Assembly (NCBI GenBank): GCA_031402435.1
Contig: JANNSJ010000058.1
Location: 1 to 64,000, forward strand
Direction: 5' to 3'
Origin: UBA11986 sp031402435
GTDB lineage: Bacteria > Bacteroidota > Ignavibacteria > UBA10030 > UBA6906
Length of the DNA stretch: 64,000 nucleotides
In this document: positions 36,596 to 46,075 of the stretch, piece after piece
Numbering within the stretch: the stretch's first letter is position 1
Layout of the letters: every line of letters begins with the position of its first letter
Position numbers and translations under genes: made by a program
Notes under the pieces: generated by a model
What the model saw: the letters and a program-made list of their open reading frames with translations, nothing else
Databases searched by the model: none
Told to the model about the DNA's origin: nothing

Positions 36596-38050
36596 ATGGA
36601 ACTTAATACTCAAGAACTGATTCAGCCAACAGAAACTGAGCAGGCAAGGTTTGTGTGGATAGCTTGCTTGGAACTCATCAAGGATGGTGTTAACACTCAG
36701 AGTTTCAAAACCTGGTTTGAGCCAATCGTCCCGATGGGGCTAAACGGTGGCAAATTGACCATTCAGGTTCCGAGCCAATTCTTCTATGATTGGCTGGAAG
36801 AACACTATGACAATCTCATCAGTAACACTGTAACTCGTGTGCTTGGACAGGGTGCGGCACTGGAATATGTTGTTCGAAAAGATGAGCCTGCATTAGACCC
36901 GACCGCAGAGTATGTTCCCCCAACGGTGGTCAAACCTGAAAAGCGTATCTATCCACAACAGCCCACATCATTCAAAACCGGGTCGAGCTCTGCCTCGGTT
37001 GGGAATAGCAGAATCCAAACTTTTCTCAATTCACGTTATACGTTTGACAACTATATTAAAGGGGAAAGCAACCAGCTTGCGCGGGCCGCAGCATCTGCGG
37101 TTGCAAACAACCCCGGCGGAACCTCATTCAATCCGCTTGTCATCTATGGCGGAACGGGACTTGGCAAGACACATCTCATTCAGGCAATTGGTAACTACGC
37201 TCTTGCAAATGGAAAAGCCGAGCGAGTCATCTATGTCTCAAGCGAAAAATTCACCGTCGAGTTTGTCGATGCAATTCAGTCCGATCGTATTTCCGAGTTC
37301 TCCAGCTTCTATCGAAGCATGGATTTGCTCATCGTTGACGACGTCCAATTCTTTTCGGGGAAGGAAAAAACACAGGACAACTTTTTCCATACCTTCAACG
37401 AATTGCATCAAATCGGCAAGCAACTTATTCTCTCCTCAGACCGGCCACCAAAGGAACTGAAAGGCCTCGACGATCGCCTGCTCTCACGCTTCCAGTGGGG
37501 TCTCACTGCTGACATTCAGCCGCCCGACCTTGAAACCCGAATTGCCATCCTCAGAAAGAAGAGTGAGGATGATGGCATTGAACTGCCGCAGGATGTTGTT
37601 GAGTTTCTCGCCGCCAATGTTACAACCAATGTGCGGGAACTTGAAGGATGCCTGATCAGCTTGTTGGCAAAGGCGTCCCTTGAAGGCAGAGACCTTTCGT
37701 TGGACCTTGCCCGTGAAGTTGTGAAGGTGGTTGTGGGCGATATTAAGTCGCCGATTACTATCGAAGAAATTCAACGCGTTGTTTGTGAGTACTTTAGTAT
37801 TCCCGAAGACCTGATCAGAGGCAAGACGCGCAAGCAGGAAATTGTCAACGCAAGACAGGTTGCAATGTACATTGCAAAAGAACTCACCAACTCATCTCTG
37901 AAAACCATCGGCTTGCATTTTGGGGGACGTGATCACAGCACCGTGATTCACGCATATCAATCCGTTGAAGATCAAATGCGACTCGATCAGAAGTACCTCG
38001 CAAATGTCACCCAGATAAAGCGCAGACTTTCTTTGTTGGGAAGGGTGTAA
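36596..38050 (+). CDS. dnaA: Chromosomal replication initiator DnaA
   Basis: DnaA (484 residues) binds DnaA boxes and opens oriC. Domain I covers about residues 15-85 and a Pro/Ser-rich linker about 95-140. The AAA+ domain has Walker A GGTGLGKT at 185-192 and LLIVDDVQFF, and the C-terminal DNA-binding domain ends with the signature GRDHSTVIHAY near 456. It is the first plus-strand gene and marks the strand switch. Box-like sequences flank it on both sides. Confidence 0.98.
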   Translation: MELNTQELIQPTETEQARFVWIACLELIKDGVNTQSFKTWFEPIVPMGLNGGKLTIQVPSQFFYDWLEEHYDNLISNTVTRVLGQGAALEYVVRKDEPALDPTAEYVPPTVVKPEKRIYPQQPTSFKTGSSSASVGNSRIQTFLNSRYTFDNYIKGESNQLARAAASAVANNPGGTSFNPLVIYGGTGLGKTHLIQAIGNYALANGKAERVIYVSSEKFTVEFVDAIQSDRISEFSSFYRSMDLLIVDDVQFFSGKEKTQDNFFHTFNELHQIGKQLILSSDRPPKELKGLDDRLLSRFQWGLTADIQPPDLETRIAILRKKSEDDGIELPQDVVEFLAANVTTNVRELEGCLISLLAKASLEGRDLSLDLAREVVKVVVGDIKSPITIEEIQRVVCEYFSIPEDLIRGKTRKQEIVNARQVAMYIAKELTNSSLKTIGLHFGGRDHSTVIHAYQSVEDQMRLDQKYLANVTQIKRRLSLLGRV

Positions 38051-38602
38051 TTCGTACTGCGAACAATGTGTATAACGTGTTGACTCGCGTGTTGGAACAA
38101 TGTTCAATGCTGTGTTCTGATTGTTTACAGATCAAATAATTTTTCGTGTTAACGGTTGTGGGTACCATACGGATGTATCTCTTTTAGGTTATGCACAGAA
38201 TATCCGTTCATAGATGCCTTGAGATCAACCGTCATCATATCAATCACCAAAAACCTTACGTGTTCACAGTCTATAGTTTTCAACTTGTCCACACTCTATA
38301 TAACTAATCTTATATTTAGTATATAGAAAATACTTTTACTTATATGCCTATTCACGGTTACCTCATTTTCTAAATATTGAGGAATACTCATGGCTATAAT
38401 TTAGGTTTGATTGTCGGTCAGGCGGTACGTCTTGGCTTAGTACCCCGAATTGATGAAGTAGGGCAATGGTCCAAAAGGAAACTTGAGCGCTACCGTTTCT
38501 TGACGTGATGATTGTATTTCTGATGAAAAATGCTTAAATTCAAAGGGTTTTCTTATATACTGTGTTGGTTCAATTTATTTTTCCCCCACCCTGGAGTACA
38601 CA
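38051..38602. other. dnaA-dnaN intergenic region, second part of putative bipartite oriC
   Basis: This 552-nt gap has no gene I can support. It contains two perfect DnaA-box matches to TTATNCACA, at 38067-38075 (TGTGTATAA, reverse orientation) and 38189-38197 (TTATGCACA). The variant TTGTCCACA at 38285-38293 is identical to a box in the rpmH-dnaA gap in the other orientation. A strongly AT-rich stretch (about 38295-38350, repeated TATA/TTATATTTAG-like sequence) directly follows the last box and is a good candidate DNA unwinding element. The dnaN promoter must lie in the last 100 nt. Confidence 0.7.
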
Positions 38603-39721
38603 ATGAAATTTACTGCTAATACAGTGGATTTACAAAAGGCCCTTAACAAACTCGGTGGTGTAGTACCTGCAAAATCTACATTGCCTGTTCTGGAGAACAT
38701 TCTCTTTGATCTTCTCAATCACACGTTGACATTAACCGCTACAGATATGGAGTTATCTCTCACGATGTCCATAGTAGTGAAGGGAGAGGAGGATGGCAAA
38801 ATAGCAATTCCCGCCAAGCGTTTGATGGATACAATACGCGCCCTTGATGAAAAAAGCACCCCGAGTTTTTTGGCAGACGTTACAACAAACAAAATTACAA
38901 TTACTACAGCCAACGGTCACTATGGTCTTACCGGCGAGAGTGCAAAAGAGTTTCCGGCTATCCCTCAATTCAAAAGCACAGATGAAATAAAACTGACGAC
39001 ATCGACGCTTAAAAGAATAATTCATCGAACCGCCTTTGCAGTTAGTACCGACGAACTTCGTCCTGCGATGATGGGTGTACTGCTGCAACCAAAAGGAACC
39101 GAACTGCGAGCAGTTGCAACTGATGGTCACAGGCTCGTCAAACTTTTGCATAAACTTCCAAACGCCGCGGGCTTTAAGCGTGATATTATTATTCCGGCAA
39201 AAGCATTACACATTGTTTCCAAATCCGTTGAGGCCGGTGATATCAGTATTGCGATGAGCGATACACATATTCAGTTTGGCTTTGATAATTCGACTTTGAC
39301 ATCACGCTTGATCGATGAAACATATCCAAATTATGAAAGCGTAATTCCGTCAGAGAACGATAAGGCAGTCAAGGTCAGCCGCGAGGCCATGATTGCTTCC
39401 ATTCGGCGGGTCTCTCTCTATGCAAGCGCAACAACGCACCAGATACGATTCGACATCAGCAAATCAAATATTACAGTCAGCGCGCAGGATCTGGATTTCG
39501 GCGGGGAAGCAAAAGAATCCATAGCATGCGAATATCAGGGAGAGAAACTGGAGATCGGGTTTAATTCCGCATACGTGGTTGATATGTTGACCCATCTCGA
39601 ATCAAAAGACATCATCTTCAAATTCAGTTCCCCGACGCGAGCCGGTATCGTTTCTCCTGACAGTCCAAGTGATGAAGAAGACATTACGATGCTCGTAATG
39701 CCGGTACGACTCACAACCTGA
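38603..39721 (+). CDS. dnaN: DNA polymerase III beta subunit (sliding clamp)
   Basis: DnaN forms the ring that holds DNA polymerase III on DNA. The 372 residues cover three clamp domains. Family segments include MKFTANTVDLQKALNKLGGVVPAK at the start (of which residues 1-7 are typical), ATDGHRLVK in the middle, and the C-terminal VMPVRL that closes the protein-binding pocket. A TGGAG Shine-Dalgarno lies 7 nt before the ATG. It is followed by a strong palindromic hairpin and recF. Confidence 0.97.
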   Translation: MKFTANTVDLQKALNKLGGVVPAKSTLPVLENILFDLLNHTLTLTATDMELSLTMSIVVKGEEDGKIAIPAKRLMDTIRALDEKSTPSFLADVTTNKITITTANGHYGLTGESAKEFPAIPQFKSTDEIKLTTSTLKRIIHRTAFAVSTDELRPAMMGVLLQPKGTELRAVATDGHRLVKLLHKLPNAAGFKRDIIIPAKALHIVSKSVEAGDISIAMSDTHIQFGFDNSTLTSRLIDETYPNYESVIPSENDKAVKVSREAMIASIRRVSLYASATTHQIRFDISKSNITVSAQDLDFGGEAKESIACEYQGEKLEIGFNSAYVVDMLTHLESKDIIFKFSSPTRAGIVSPDSPSDEEDITMLVMPVRLTT

Positions 39722-39749
39722 GTGGTTCTGTACAGCCAACGTTGTCTCC

Positions 39750-39773
39750 GTAGCCCCGCAGGAGCGGGGCTAC
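39750..39773. repeat. Perfect 10-bp palindromic hairpin (REP-like)
   Basis: GTAGCCCCGC (39750-39759), a 4-nt AGGA loop and GCGGGGCTAC (39764-39773) form a perfect, GC-rich stem-loop between dnaN and recF. No U-tract follows on either strand, so it is not a typical intrinsic terminator. The form is that of a small mobile palindrome or mRNA-stabilising element; only one copy was noticed in this window. Confidence 0.7.
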
Positions 39774-39794
39774 AGCATTAAATGTGGCCATTGC

Positions 39795-40949
39795 ATGAAA
39801 GTTGGATATGTTCTGTTGGAGAATTTTCGCAACCATCAACACACCGTTTTGTCTCTTGGCCCGGGCGTCAATGTGCTCCTCGGAAACAACGGACAGGGGA
39901 AAACGAATATTCTTGAAGCAGTCTCATGCCTCAGTCTGACAAAAAGCTTTTATGCGGCGAACGATGCAACGCTCGTCAGGCTTGGTCAGGATGTGTTTAA
40001 GATCGAAGGTACGCTTGCGAGTAGCGCAGGCCTCGAACACGACATAGCAATGTCATACTCGAGGGAGTTGGGAGAAAAGTTATTTGTCGTCAACGGTACG
40101 CGTGTCGAGCGGCTCACATCGGTGATAGGAATGTTTCCCGTTGTGATCCTTTCACCGGAGAATAGTGCAATCACGTTCGGTGGACCGGCGGATCGACGCA
40201 GGTTCATGGATCTTCTGCTCTCTCAGTTGAGCCGCACATATTTTGATGATCTGCTCGAATACCGTCAGATTCTGCGGCAGCGAAACAGGATTCTCGCGGA
40301 TGGAAAACATGGCGGCATAAGGGAAGATGTTCTTGAGCCATGGAATCACAGCCTGGCAACATACGGAGCGAGGATAGTTCAGAAGAGAACACATTTCACC
40401 AGAGAATTTGCAGGATATGTTGTTCGCTCCTATGCCGACCTTGTTGATGTTGCAGAAGAACCGGGTTTGGAATACTCGACATCGATCGACGCAAAAGAAG
40501 AGAACGTCGAGAAAACAGCAGAACTCATCCTTGCTGAACTCAGGCGAAAGCGTGAGGAAGAAATCCGGCGTGGCCTTTCGTTGGTGGGACCGCATCGGGA
40601 TGATCTCCAGTTCCGGTTGAACGGCATCGATCTCCAGAAGTATGCATCACAGGGCCAACATAAAACGTTCCTGATAGCATTGAAAGTGGCGGAGTTCTTT
40701 TATCTGAAAGAAAAAAAGGAAGAAACGCCGATCCTGTTGCTTGACGATGTGCTGAGCGAACTGGACGAGAGCAGATCGAAACGTTTACTTGGCCATATTG
40801 CCGAACTTGGGCAGACCATCATCACCACAACAGACGAATCTCCGTTTAGCAATATTATTCCGTGGGGACATGAGCACAGGAAATTCCATGTCGAGCAAGG
40901 TGCGTGCAGGCCGATCACCATCGGCAAAGAAACAACCGTTGGCGTTTAA
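39795..40949 (+). CDS. recF: DNA replication and repair protein RecF
   Basis: RecF is an SMC-like ATPase that loads RecA at gaps with RecO and RecR. The 384-residue product has Walker A GNNGQGKTN near residues 33-41, the ENSAITFGGPADRRRFMD segment, and C-terminal GPHRDDLQF and LLLDDVLSELD (Walker B). It overlaps the dciA start downstream. The ATG at 39795 has a poor ribosome-binding site. Confidence 0.96.
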   Translation: MKVGYVLLENFRNHQHTVLSLGPGVNVLLGNNGQGKTNILEAVSCLSLTKSFYAANDATLVRLGQDVFKIEGTLASSAGLEHDIAMSYSRELGEKLFVVNGTRVERLTSVIGMFPVVILSPENSAITFGGPADRRRFMDLLLSQLSRTYFDDLLEYRQILRQRNRILADGKHGGIREDVLEPWNHSLATYGARIVQKRTHFTREFAGYVVRSYADLVDVAEEPGLEYSTSIDAKEENVEKTAELILAELRRKREEEIRRGLSLVGPHRDDLQFRLNGIDLQKYASQGQHKTFLIALKVAEFFYLKEKKEETPILLLDDVLSELDESRSKRLLGHIAELGQTIITTTDESPFSNIIPWGHEHRKFHVEQGACRPITIGKETTVGV

Positions 40950-41211
40950 TGCGGCACTGAACGATTTCACAAGCAGTCTGGGAATCACGAAGAAGCTTCG
41001 CGAGTACAACGTTGTGACTTCATGGGAGGAACTAGTGGGAGAGCAGATAGCAAAAGTAGCGAAACCGCAGCGTGTTGAAAATGGCGTGCTGTTTGTTTCG
41101 GTCGCAAGCGCTCCGTGGCGCGCCGAATTGACAATGAGAAGACGCGAGATCGTAGAGCGAATCAATGCTGTTATTGGCAAGAAGGTTGTACAAGACATCA
41201 GGTTCAGGTAG
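40888..41211 (+). CDS. DciA/DUF721 family helicase-loading protein
   Basis: This 107-residue basic protein matches DUF721, whose characterised members (DciA) help load the replicative helicase DnaB where DnaC/DnaI is absent. The core VVTSWEELVGEQIAKVAKP, then LFVSVASAPWRAEL and RRREIVERINAVIG, is typical. I chose ATG at 40888 because AGGAAA lies 7 nt upstream; it overlaps recF by 62 nt. ATG at 40870 is the alternative. The position recF-DUF721-gyrB is common in many phyla. Confidence 0.85.
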   Translation: MSSKVRAGRSPSAKKQPLAFNAALNDFTSSLGITKKLREYNVVTSWEELVGEQIAKVAKPQRVENGVLFVSVASAPWRAELTMRRREIVERINAVIGKKVVQDIRFR

Positions 41212-41245
41212 CACACACAGACAGTGTAGAAGGTAAAAGGAATCT

Positions 41246-43306
41246 ATGGCACGAGACATCGAAACATCACCAAAGAAAAGTTCAGTAGAAAAGGACGACA
41301 CCACCAACGGCAGGGGCTATACCGCCCAGGACATTACCGTACTCAAAGGGCTGGAAGCTGTCCGTATGCGCCCGGCGATGTATATCGGCGACGTAAGTAC
41401 GCGCGGGTTGCACCACCTTGTGTACGAAGTGGTGGACAACTCCATCGATGAGGCCCTTGCCGGTTATGCAACGAACATTATCGTTACCATCAACAAAGAT
41501 GGGTCGGTGACGGTGCTTGATGATGGGCGCGGCATTCCCACCGATATTCACAAAGAGGAAAAACGTTCGGCACTCGAAGTTGTCATGACCGTGCTACATG
41601 CCGGCGGCAAGTTCGACAAGAACACATATAAGGTTTCCGGCGGACTTCACGGCGTTGGTGTCTCGGTCGTGAATGCATTGAGCGAGTGGTTGACGGCGGA
41701 GGTGTTCCGCGATGGAAAGACCTGGTTTCAGGAATATACGCGCGGAGATCCGGTTGCCGTAGTGAAGGTAAGCGGGAAAGCGGAGAAGAACCAAACCGGG
41801 ACACGCATCACCTTCATGCCGGATGGAAAGATATTCAAGAACCGACTCTTCAAGTTTGAGACGCTTGCCGAACGGCTGCGCGAGCTAGCGTTTCTCAATC
41901 CCCAAGTGACACTCAGGATTGTTGACCTGCGCGACAAGAGCGAGCAGGAGGAAACATTTCACTTCAAGGGCGGCATCATTGAGTTTGTGAAGTATATCGA
42001 CTCGACCCGACCCCCCATATTGCGCAAAGTATTCTATTGTCGTGGATCAGAAAAGGATGAGAACGGGCGCGCTGTGGAAGTCGAAGTTGCGTTCCAGTAC
42101 AATGAGCAGTACAGTGAGAACATCTTCACGTACGTCAACAATATCAACACGCATGAAGGTGGCAGCCATCTCGTCGGCTTTCGCACAGCACTCACGCGCA
42201 CGCTGAACAGCTACGGATATAAGAACGGCATCATTAAAGAAGGAAAGATTTCGCTCACCGGCGATGACTTCAAAGAAGGATTCACCGGCGTTATCAGTGT
42301 GAAGGTACCAGAGCCGCAGTTCGAGGGACAGACCAAGACAAAGCTCGGTAACAGCGAAGTCAAGAGCATCGTGGAAGGCGTTATGGGACCGGCGCTCACA
42401 ACCTGGCTTGATGAGAACCCGGGCGATGCGAGAAGGATCCTCGATAAATCACTCCGTGCAGCAGAAGCGCGAGAAGCTGCGCGTAAAGCGCGCGACCTTA
42501 CGCGACGAAAAAACGCATTGACTTCCGGTGGGCTCCCCGGCAAGCTTGCCGATTGTTCCATTACGGACCCCGAACACTGCGAGCTCTATCTCGTCGAAGG
42601 TGACTCTGCAGGCGGCAGCGCGAAGCAGGGGAGAGACCGCCGATTCCAGGCGATTCTTCCGTTGAAGGGAAAGATTCTGAATGTCGAGAAGGCCCGTCTC
42701 CACAAGATTCTTGAGAACGAAGAAATCCGCAACATCTTCACTGCGGTTGGCACCGGCGTGGGCGAAGAGTTCAAGGCAGACAAGCTCCGGTACGGCAAGA
42801 TCATTCTTATGTGCGATGCCGACGTCGATGGTTCTCACATCAGAACGCTACTTCTGACACTTCTCTTCAGGCACCTGAAGGAATTGCTCGAGCTCGGACA
42901 CGTGTACATTGCACAGCCGCCTCTTTTCAAGGTGAAGAAGGGAAAGCAAGAGCATTACGCGTTCGATGAGGAAGAGCGTGATGAAATCATAAAGCGACTC
43001 ACAGCAGACAAAGGGAAGAAAGCAGAAAAGGAAGAGGTGGAGGAAATCACCGAGTTGCCCGAAGAAGGCGCCATCGTCATCGGCAACAACATTACCATAT
43101 CGCGGTTCAAAGGGCTCGGCGAAATGAATCCCGAGCAGCTCTGGTCGACAACGATGAATCCGGAGACGCGCACGCTTCTTCAGGTTTCCATTGAGAATGC
43201 AGCGGACGCAGACCGCACATTCTCCATCCTCATGGGCGACGAAGTTGAACCCCGCAGAGCATTCATCGAGAAGAATGCAAAGTATGTGAGAAATCTGGAC
43301 GTGTAA
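41246..43306 (+). CDS. gyrB: DNA gyrase subunit B
   Basis: GyrB is the ATPase subunit of DNA gyrase. The 686-residue product has the GHKL ATP-binding segments EVVDNSIDEALAGYA and DDGRGIP and the ATP-lid GGLHGVGVSVVNALS. The TOPRIM EGDSAGGSAKQGRDR lies near 451 and DVDGSHIRTL follows, ending with KYVRNLDV. An additional Lys/Glu-rich stretch lies near residues 590-605. A good AAAAGGA precedes the ATG. It is followed by gyrA after 47 nt. Confidence 0.98.
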   Translation: MARDIETSPKKSSVEKDDTTNGRGYTAQDITVLKGLEAVRMRPAMYIGDVSTRGLHHLVYEVVDNSIDEALAGYATNIIVTINKDGSVTVLDDGRGIPTDIHKEEKRSALEVVMTVLHAGGKFDKNTYKVSGGLHGVGVSVVNALSEWLTAEVFRDGKTWFQEYTRGDPVAVVKVSGKAEKNQTGTRITFMPDGKIFKNRLFKFETLAERLRELAFLNPQVTLRIVDLRDKSEQEETFHFKGGIIEFVKYIDSTRPPILRKVFYCRGSEKDENGRAVEVEVAFQYNEQYSENIFTYVNNINTHEGGSHLVGFRTALTRTLNSYGYKNGIIKEGKISLTGDDFKEGFTGVISVKVPEPQFEGQTKTKLGNSEVKSIVEGVMGPALTTWLDENPGDARRILDKSLRAAEAREAARKARDLTRRKNALTSGGLPGKLADCSITDPEHCELYLVEGDSAGGSAKQGRDRRFQAILPLKGKILNVEKARLHKILENEEIRNIFTAVGTGVGEEFKADKLRYGKIILMCDADVDGSHIRTLLLTLLFRHLKELLELGHVYIAQPPLFKVKKGKQEHYAFDEEERDEIIKRLTADKGKKAEKEEVEEITELPEEGAIVIGNNITISRFKGLGEMNPEQLWSTTMNPETRTLLQVSIENAADADRTFSILMGDEVEPRRAFIEKNAKYVRNLDV

Positions 43307-43353
43307 CAGTATTGAGATATTGATCGAACAGTATTCGAAAGAACAACAACACA

Positions 43354-46032
43354 ATGGCCACACTGAACGATAAAATAGTACCAGTAGACATCGAAGACGA
43401 AATGCGCGGATCGTACATCGACTACTCGATGTCCGTTATCGTTGCGCGTGCACTGCCGGATGTGCGTGATGGATTGAAGCCCGTCCATCGCCGCGTACTC
43501 TACGGCATGCAGGACCTTGGCCTCGCTTCCAATAAGCCGTACAAGAAGTCCGCTCGTGTGGTTGGAGAAGTGCTTGGTAAGTACCACCCGCACGGCGATT
43601 CCGCAGTGTACGATACGATGGTGCGCATGGCGCAGGACTTTTCGCTCCGCTACATGCTTGTGGACGGACAGGGAAACTTCGGCTCGGTCGATGGCGATTC
43701 TCCGGCGGCAATGAGGTACACCGAAGTCCGGCTGTCCCGTATTGCCGAGGAGCTGTTGCGTGATCTTGACAAGAACACTGTTGATTTTGTCTCAAACTTC
43801 GATGATACGCTCAAAGAGCCCTCTGTCTTGCCGGCAATGTTACCCAACCTGCTCGTCAATGGTTCGAGTGGTATTGCAGTTGGCATGGCGACAAATATTC
43901 CCCCTCACAATCTCAGCGAAGTTATCGACGGTTGCATTGCGCTCATCAACGATCCCGCTATTGCCAACGAGAAGCTGATGAAGCACATCAAAGCACCCGA
44001 TTTCCCGACGGGCGGTATCATCTACGGTTATGACGGCGTGAAGGACGCGTATACGACGGGTCGTGGACGCATCGTGGTTCGCGCAAAAGCGAGCATTGAA
44101 ACTGCAAAGAACGACCGCCAGAGCATTATCGTGACCGAGATTCCGTATCAGGTGAACAAGGCCAACCTGATCGAGAAGATCGCCGATATGGTAAACGACA
44201 AGAAGCTTGAGGATATTTCCGACATACGCGACGAGTCTGACCGTGATGGACTGCGTATCGTTGTTGATTTGAAACGTGATGCCAACGCACAGGTTATCCT
44301 CAATAATCTCTACAAGCACACGCAGATGGAAACAACCTTCGGCGTGATTATGCTTGCGCTGGTGGACGGCCGTCCGCAGGTGCTGAAGCTCAAGGAGATG
44401 ATCGAAAAGTTCATTGCGCACCGCAACGAAGTGATTGTGCGCAGAACAAAGTTCGAACTTGATGAAGCCGAGAAACGGGCGCATATCCTTGAAGGCTACA
44501 TCATCGCTCTCGACAACATCGACGCTATCATCAAGCTGATCAAAGCCTCCAAGGATACAGAGACGGCGAAGATTGGTTTGATGAAGAAGTTCAAGCTCTC
44601 CGAGATTCAGGCCAAGGCGATTCTTGATATGCGCCTGCAACGCCTGACGGGCCTTGAGCGCAAGAAGATTGAAGATGAATACAAAGAGATCATCAAGCTG
44701 ATCCAGAAGTTGAAGGCAATTCTCGGCAGCAAGCAGCTTCAGCTTCAGATCATCAAAGAAGAATTGCTGGAGATCAAGAAGAAGTATGGCGACGAGCGTC
44801 GCACGGAGATTGTCTACAAGGCTGAAGAGTTCAGCATTGAAGATATGATTGCCGAAGAGCAGGTCGTTATCACGATTAGTCACGGCGGCAACATCAAGCG
44901 GTTCCCGGTGAGCGGTTATCGCCGTCAAACGCGGGGCGGCAGGGGAAGCACCGGCGCAACGACAAAGGAGGATGACTTCATTGAGCACATGTTCATTGCC
45001 AGCACGCATGATTACATGATGCTCTTTACCGATACGGGTCAGTGTTACTGGCTCAAAGTATTTGAAATCCCGGAAGGCGGGCGCACAACACGTGGCAAGG
45101 CCATCGTCAACCTGATCGCGAAAGACGCCAGCGAGGCGATCGCATCATTTGTCAGCGTCAAGAATTTCACCGATCCTCTCTTCGTTATGATGGTAACACA
45201 GCAAGGGCTGATCAAGAAGGTGGAGCTTTCCGAATTCAGCAACCCTCGCAAGAGCGGTATTACCGCAATCTCGCTTGCCAAGGGTGATCGCCTTATGGAT
45301 GCCCGTCTTACGGACGGGACACAGGATGTCGTTATCGGCACGAAGGAAGGAATGGCGATACGATTCCACGAGCAGGAAGTCCGCGCAATGGGCCGCTCTG
45401 CGGCGGGTGTACGGGCGATCAACCTAGACAAAACCGACCGTGTGATTGGCGCTGTCGCGCTGCGCCGTACCGGCACAACGATTCTTGTTGCTACGTCACT
45501 CGGCTACGGCAAGCGGAGTGAAACAGATGAGTACCGCGTCAGCCACAGAAGCGGCAAGGGTATCATCACGGTGAAGACCACCGATAAGACCGGCACCATG
45601 GTCGCGATTAGAGAAGTTGTGGAGAAAGAGGATGTGGTGGTGGTGACCAGTGGCGGGATCGTGATTCGCCAGCATGCGTCAGAGATCCGCATCGCGGGCA
45701 GGAACACGCAGGGCGTGCGGTTGATCAGGCTGGATGCAGGCGACACCATCTCGGATGTTGCGATTGTTCTGCGTGAGGATGAGGAGCCAACCCTTACAGA
45801 AGGAGCCAAGGGTGAACCCCCGGCGCCTCCAGTAGTGAAGGCCGAGGAAAGCGCAGAACAGGAAACCCTGTTTGACAATGAAAAAAAAAGCTCAGTGAAG
45901 AAGACGGAGAAAGCTCAGCCTCAACCGAAGAAGAAGAAGAGCGAAGTGAAGGCTCCGGTGGCGAAGAAGCCGCAACCAAAACCGAAGTCAAAGGGTAAGA
46001 CGAAGCCAGCACAGAAGAAGAAACGGAAGTAG
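43354..46032 (+). CDS. gyrA: DNA gyrase subunit A with Lys/Pro-rich C-terminal tail
   Basis: GyrA (892 residues) cuts and rejoins DNA. The catalytic Tyr is Tyr122 in AMRYTEVRLSR. Ser83 and Asp87, the usual quinolone positions, are the E. coli wild-type residues in the same numbering. The C-terminal wrapping domain has a GyrA-box-like QTRGGRG near 529 and beta-pinwheel repeats to about 810. After that comes a tail of about 65 residues rich in Lys, Pro and Gln, resembling a histone-H1-like basic tail. A run of nine A at 45881-45889 lies inside this tail. A terminator follows the stop after 8 nt. Confidence 0.97.
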   Translation: MATLNDKIVPVDIEDEMRGSYIDYSMSVIVARALPDVRDGLKPVHRRVLYGMQDLGLASNKPYKKSARVVGEVLGKYHPHGDSAVYDTMVRMAQDFSLRYMLVDGQGNFGSVDGDSPAAMRYTEVRLSRIAEELLRDLDKNTVDFVSNFDDTLKEPSVLPAMLPNLLVNGSSGIAVGMATNIPPHNLSEVIDGCIALINDPAIANEKLMKHIKAPDFPTGGIIYGYDGVKDAYTTGRGRIVVRAKASIETAKNDRQSIIVTEIPYQVNKANLIEKIADMVNDKKLEDISDIRDESDRDGLRIVVDLKRDANAQVILNNLYKHTQMETTFGVIMLALVDGRPQVLKLKEMIEKFIAHRNEVIVRRTKFELDEAEKRAHILEGYIIALDNIDAIIKLIKASKDTETAKIGLMKKFKLSEIQAKAILDMRLQRLTGLERKKIEDEYKEIIKLIQKLKAILGSKQLQLQIIKEELLEIKKKYGDERRTEIVYKAEEFSIEDMIAEEQVVITISHGGNIKRFPVSGYRRQTRGGRGSTGATTKEDDFIEHMFIASTHDYMMLFTDTGQCYWLKVFEIPEGGRTTRGKAIVNLIAKDASEAIASFVSVKNFTDPLFVMMVTQQGLIKKVELSEFSNPRKSGITAISLAKGDRLMDARLTDGTQDVVIGTKEGMAIRFHEQEVRAMGRSAAGVRAINLDKTDRVIGAVALRRTGTTILVATSLGYGKRSETDEYRVSHRSGKGIITVKTTDKTGTMVAIREVVEKEDVVVVTSGGIVIRQHASEIRIAGRNTQGVRLIRLDAGDTISDVAIVLREDEEPTLTEGAKGEPPAPPVVKAEESAEQETLFDNEKKSSVKKTEKAQPQPKKKKSEVKAPVAKKPQPKPKSKGKTKPAQKKKRK

Positions 46033-46039
46033 ACGACGA

Positions 46040-46069
46040 AGCCAGGTCAAAAGCCTGGCTTTGTTGTTT
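46040..46069 (+). terminator. Rho-independent terminator of gyrA
   Basis: AGCCAGG (46040-46046) and CCTGGCT (46054-46060) form a 7-bp stem with a 7-nt loop, followed by TTGTTGTTT. It ends the gyrA transcript and overlaps the extreme 3' remnant of the adjacent minus-strand pseudogene. Confidence 0.85.
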
Positions 46070-46075
46070 CGGTCT

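Noticed and set aside
43840..45009. Long (389 codons) minus-strand open frame inside gyrA
   Set aside because: gyrA is complete and unmistakable in this region; the antisense frame has no family resemblance and no start signals.
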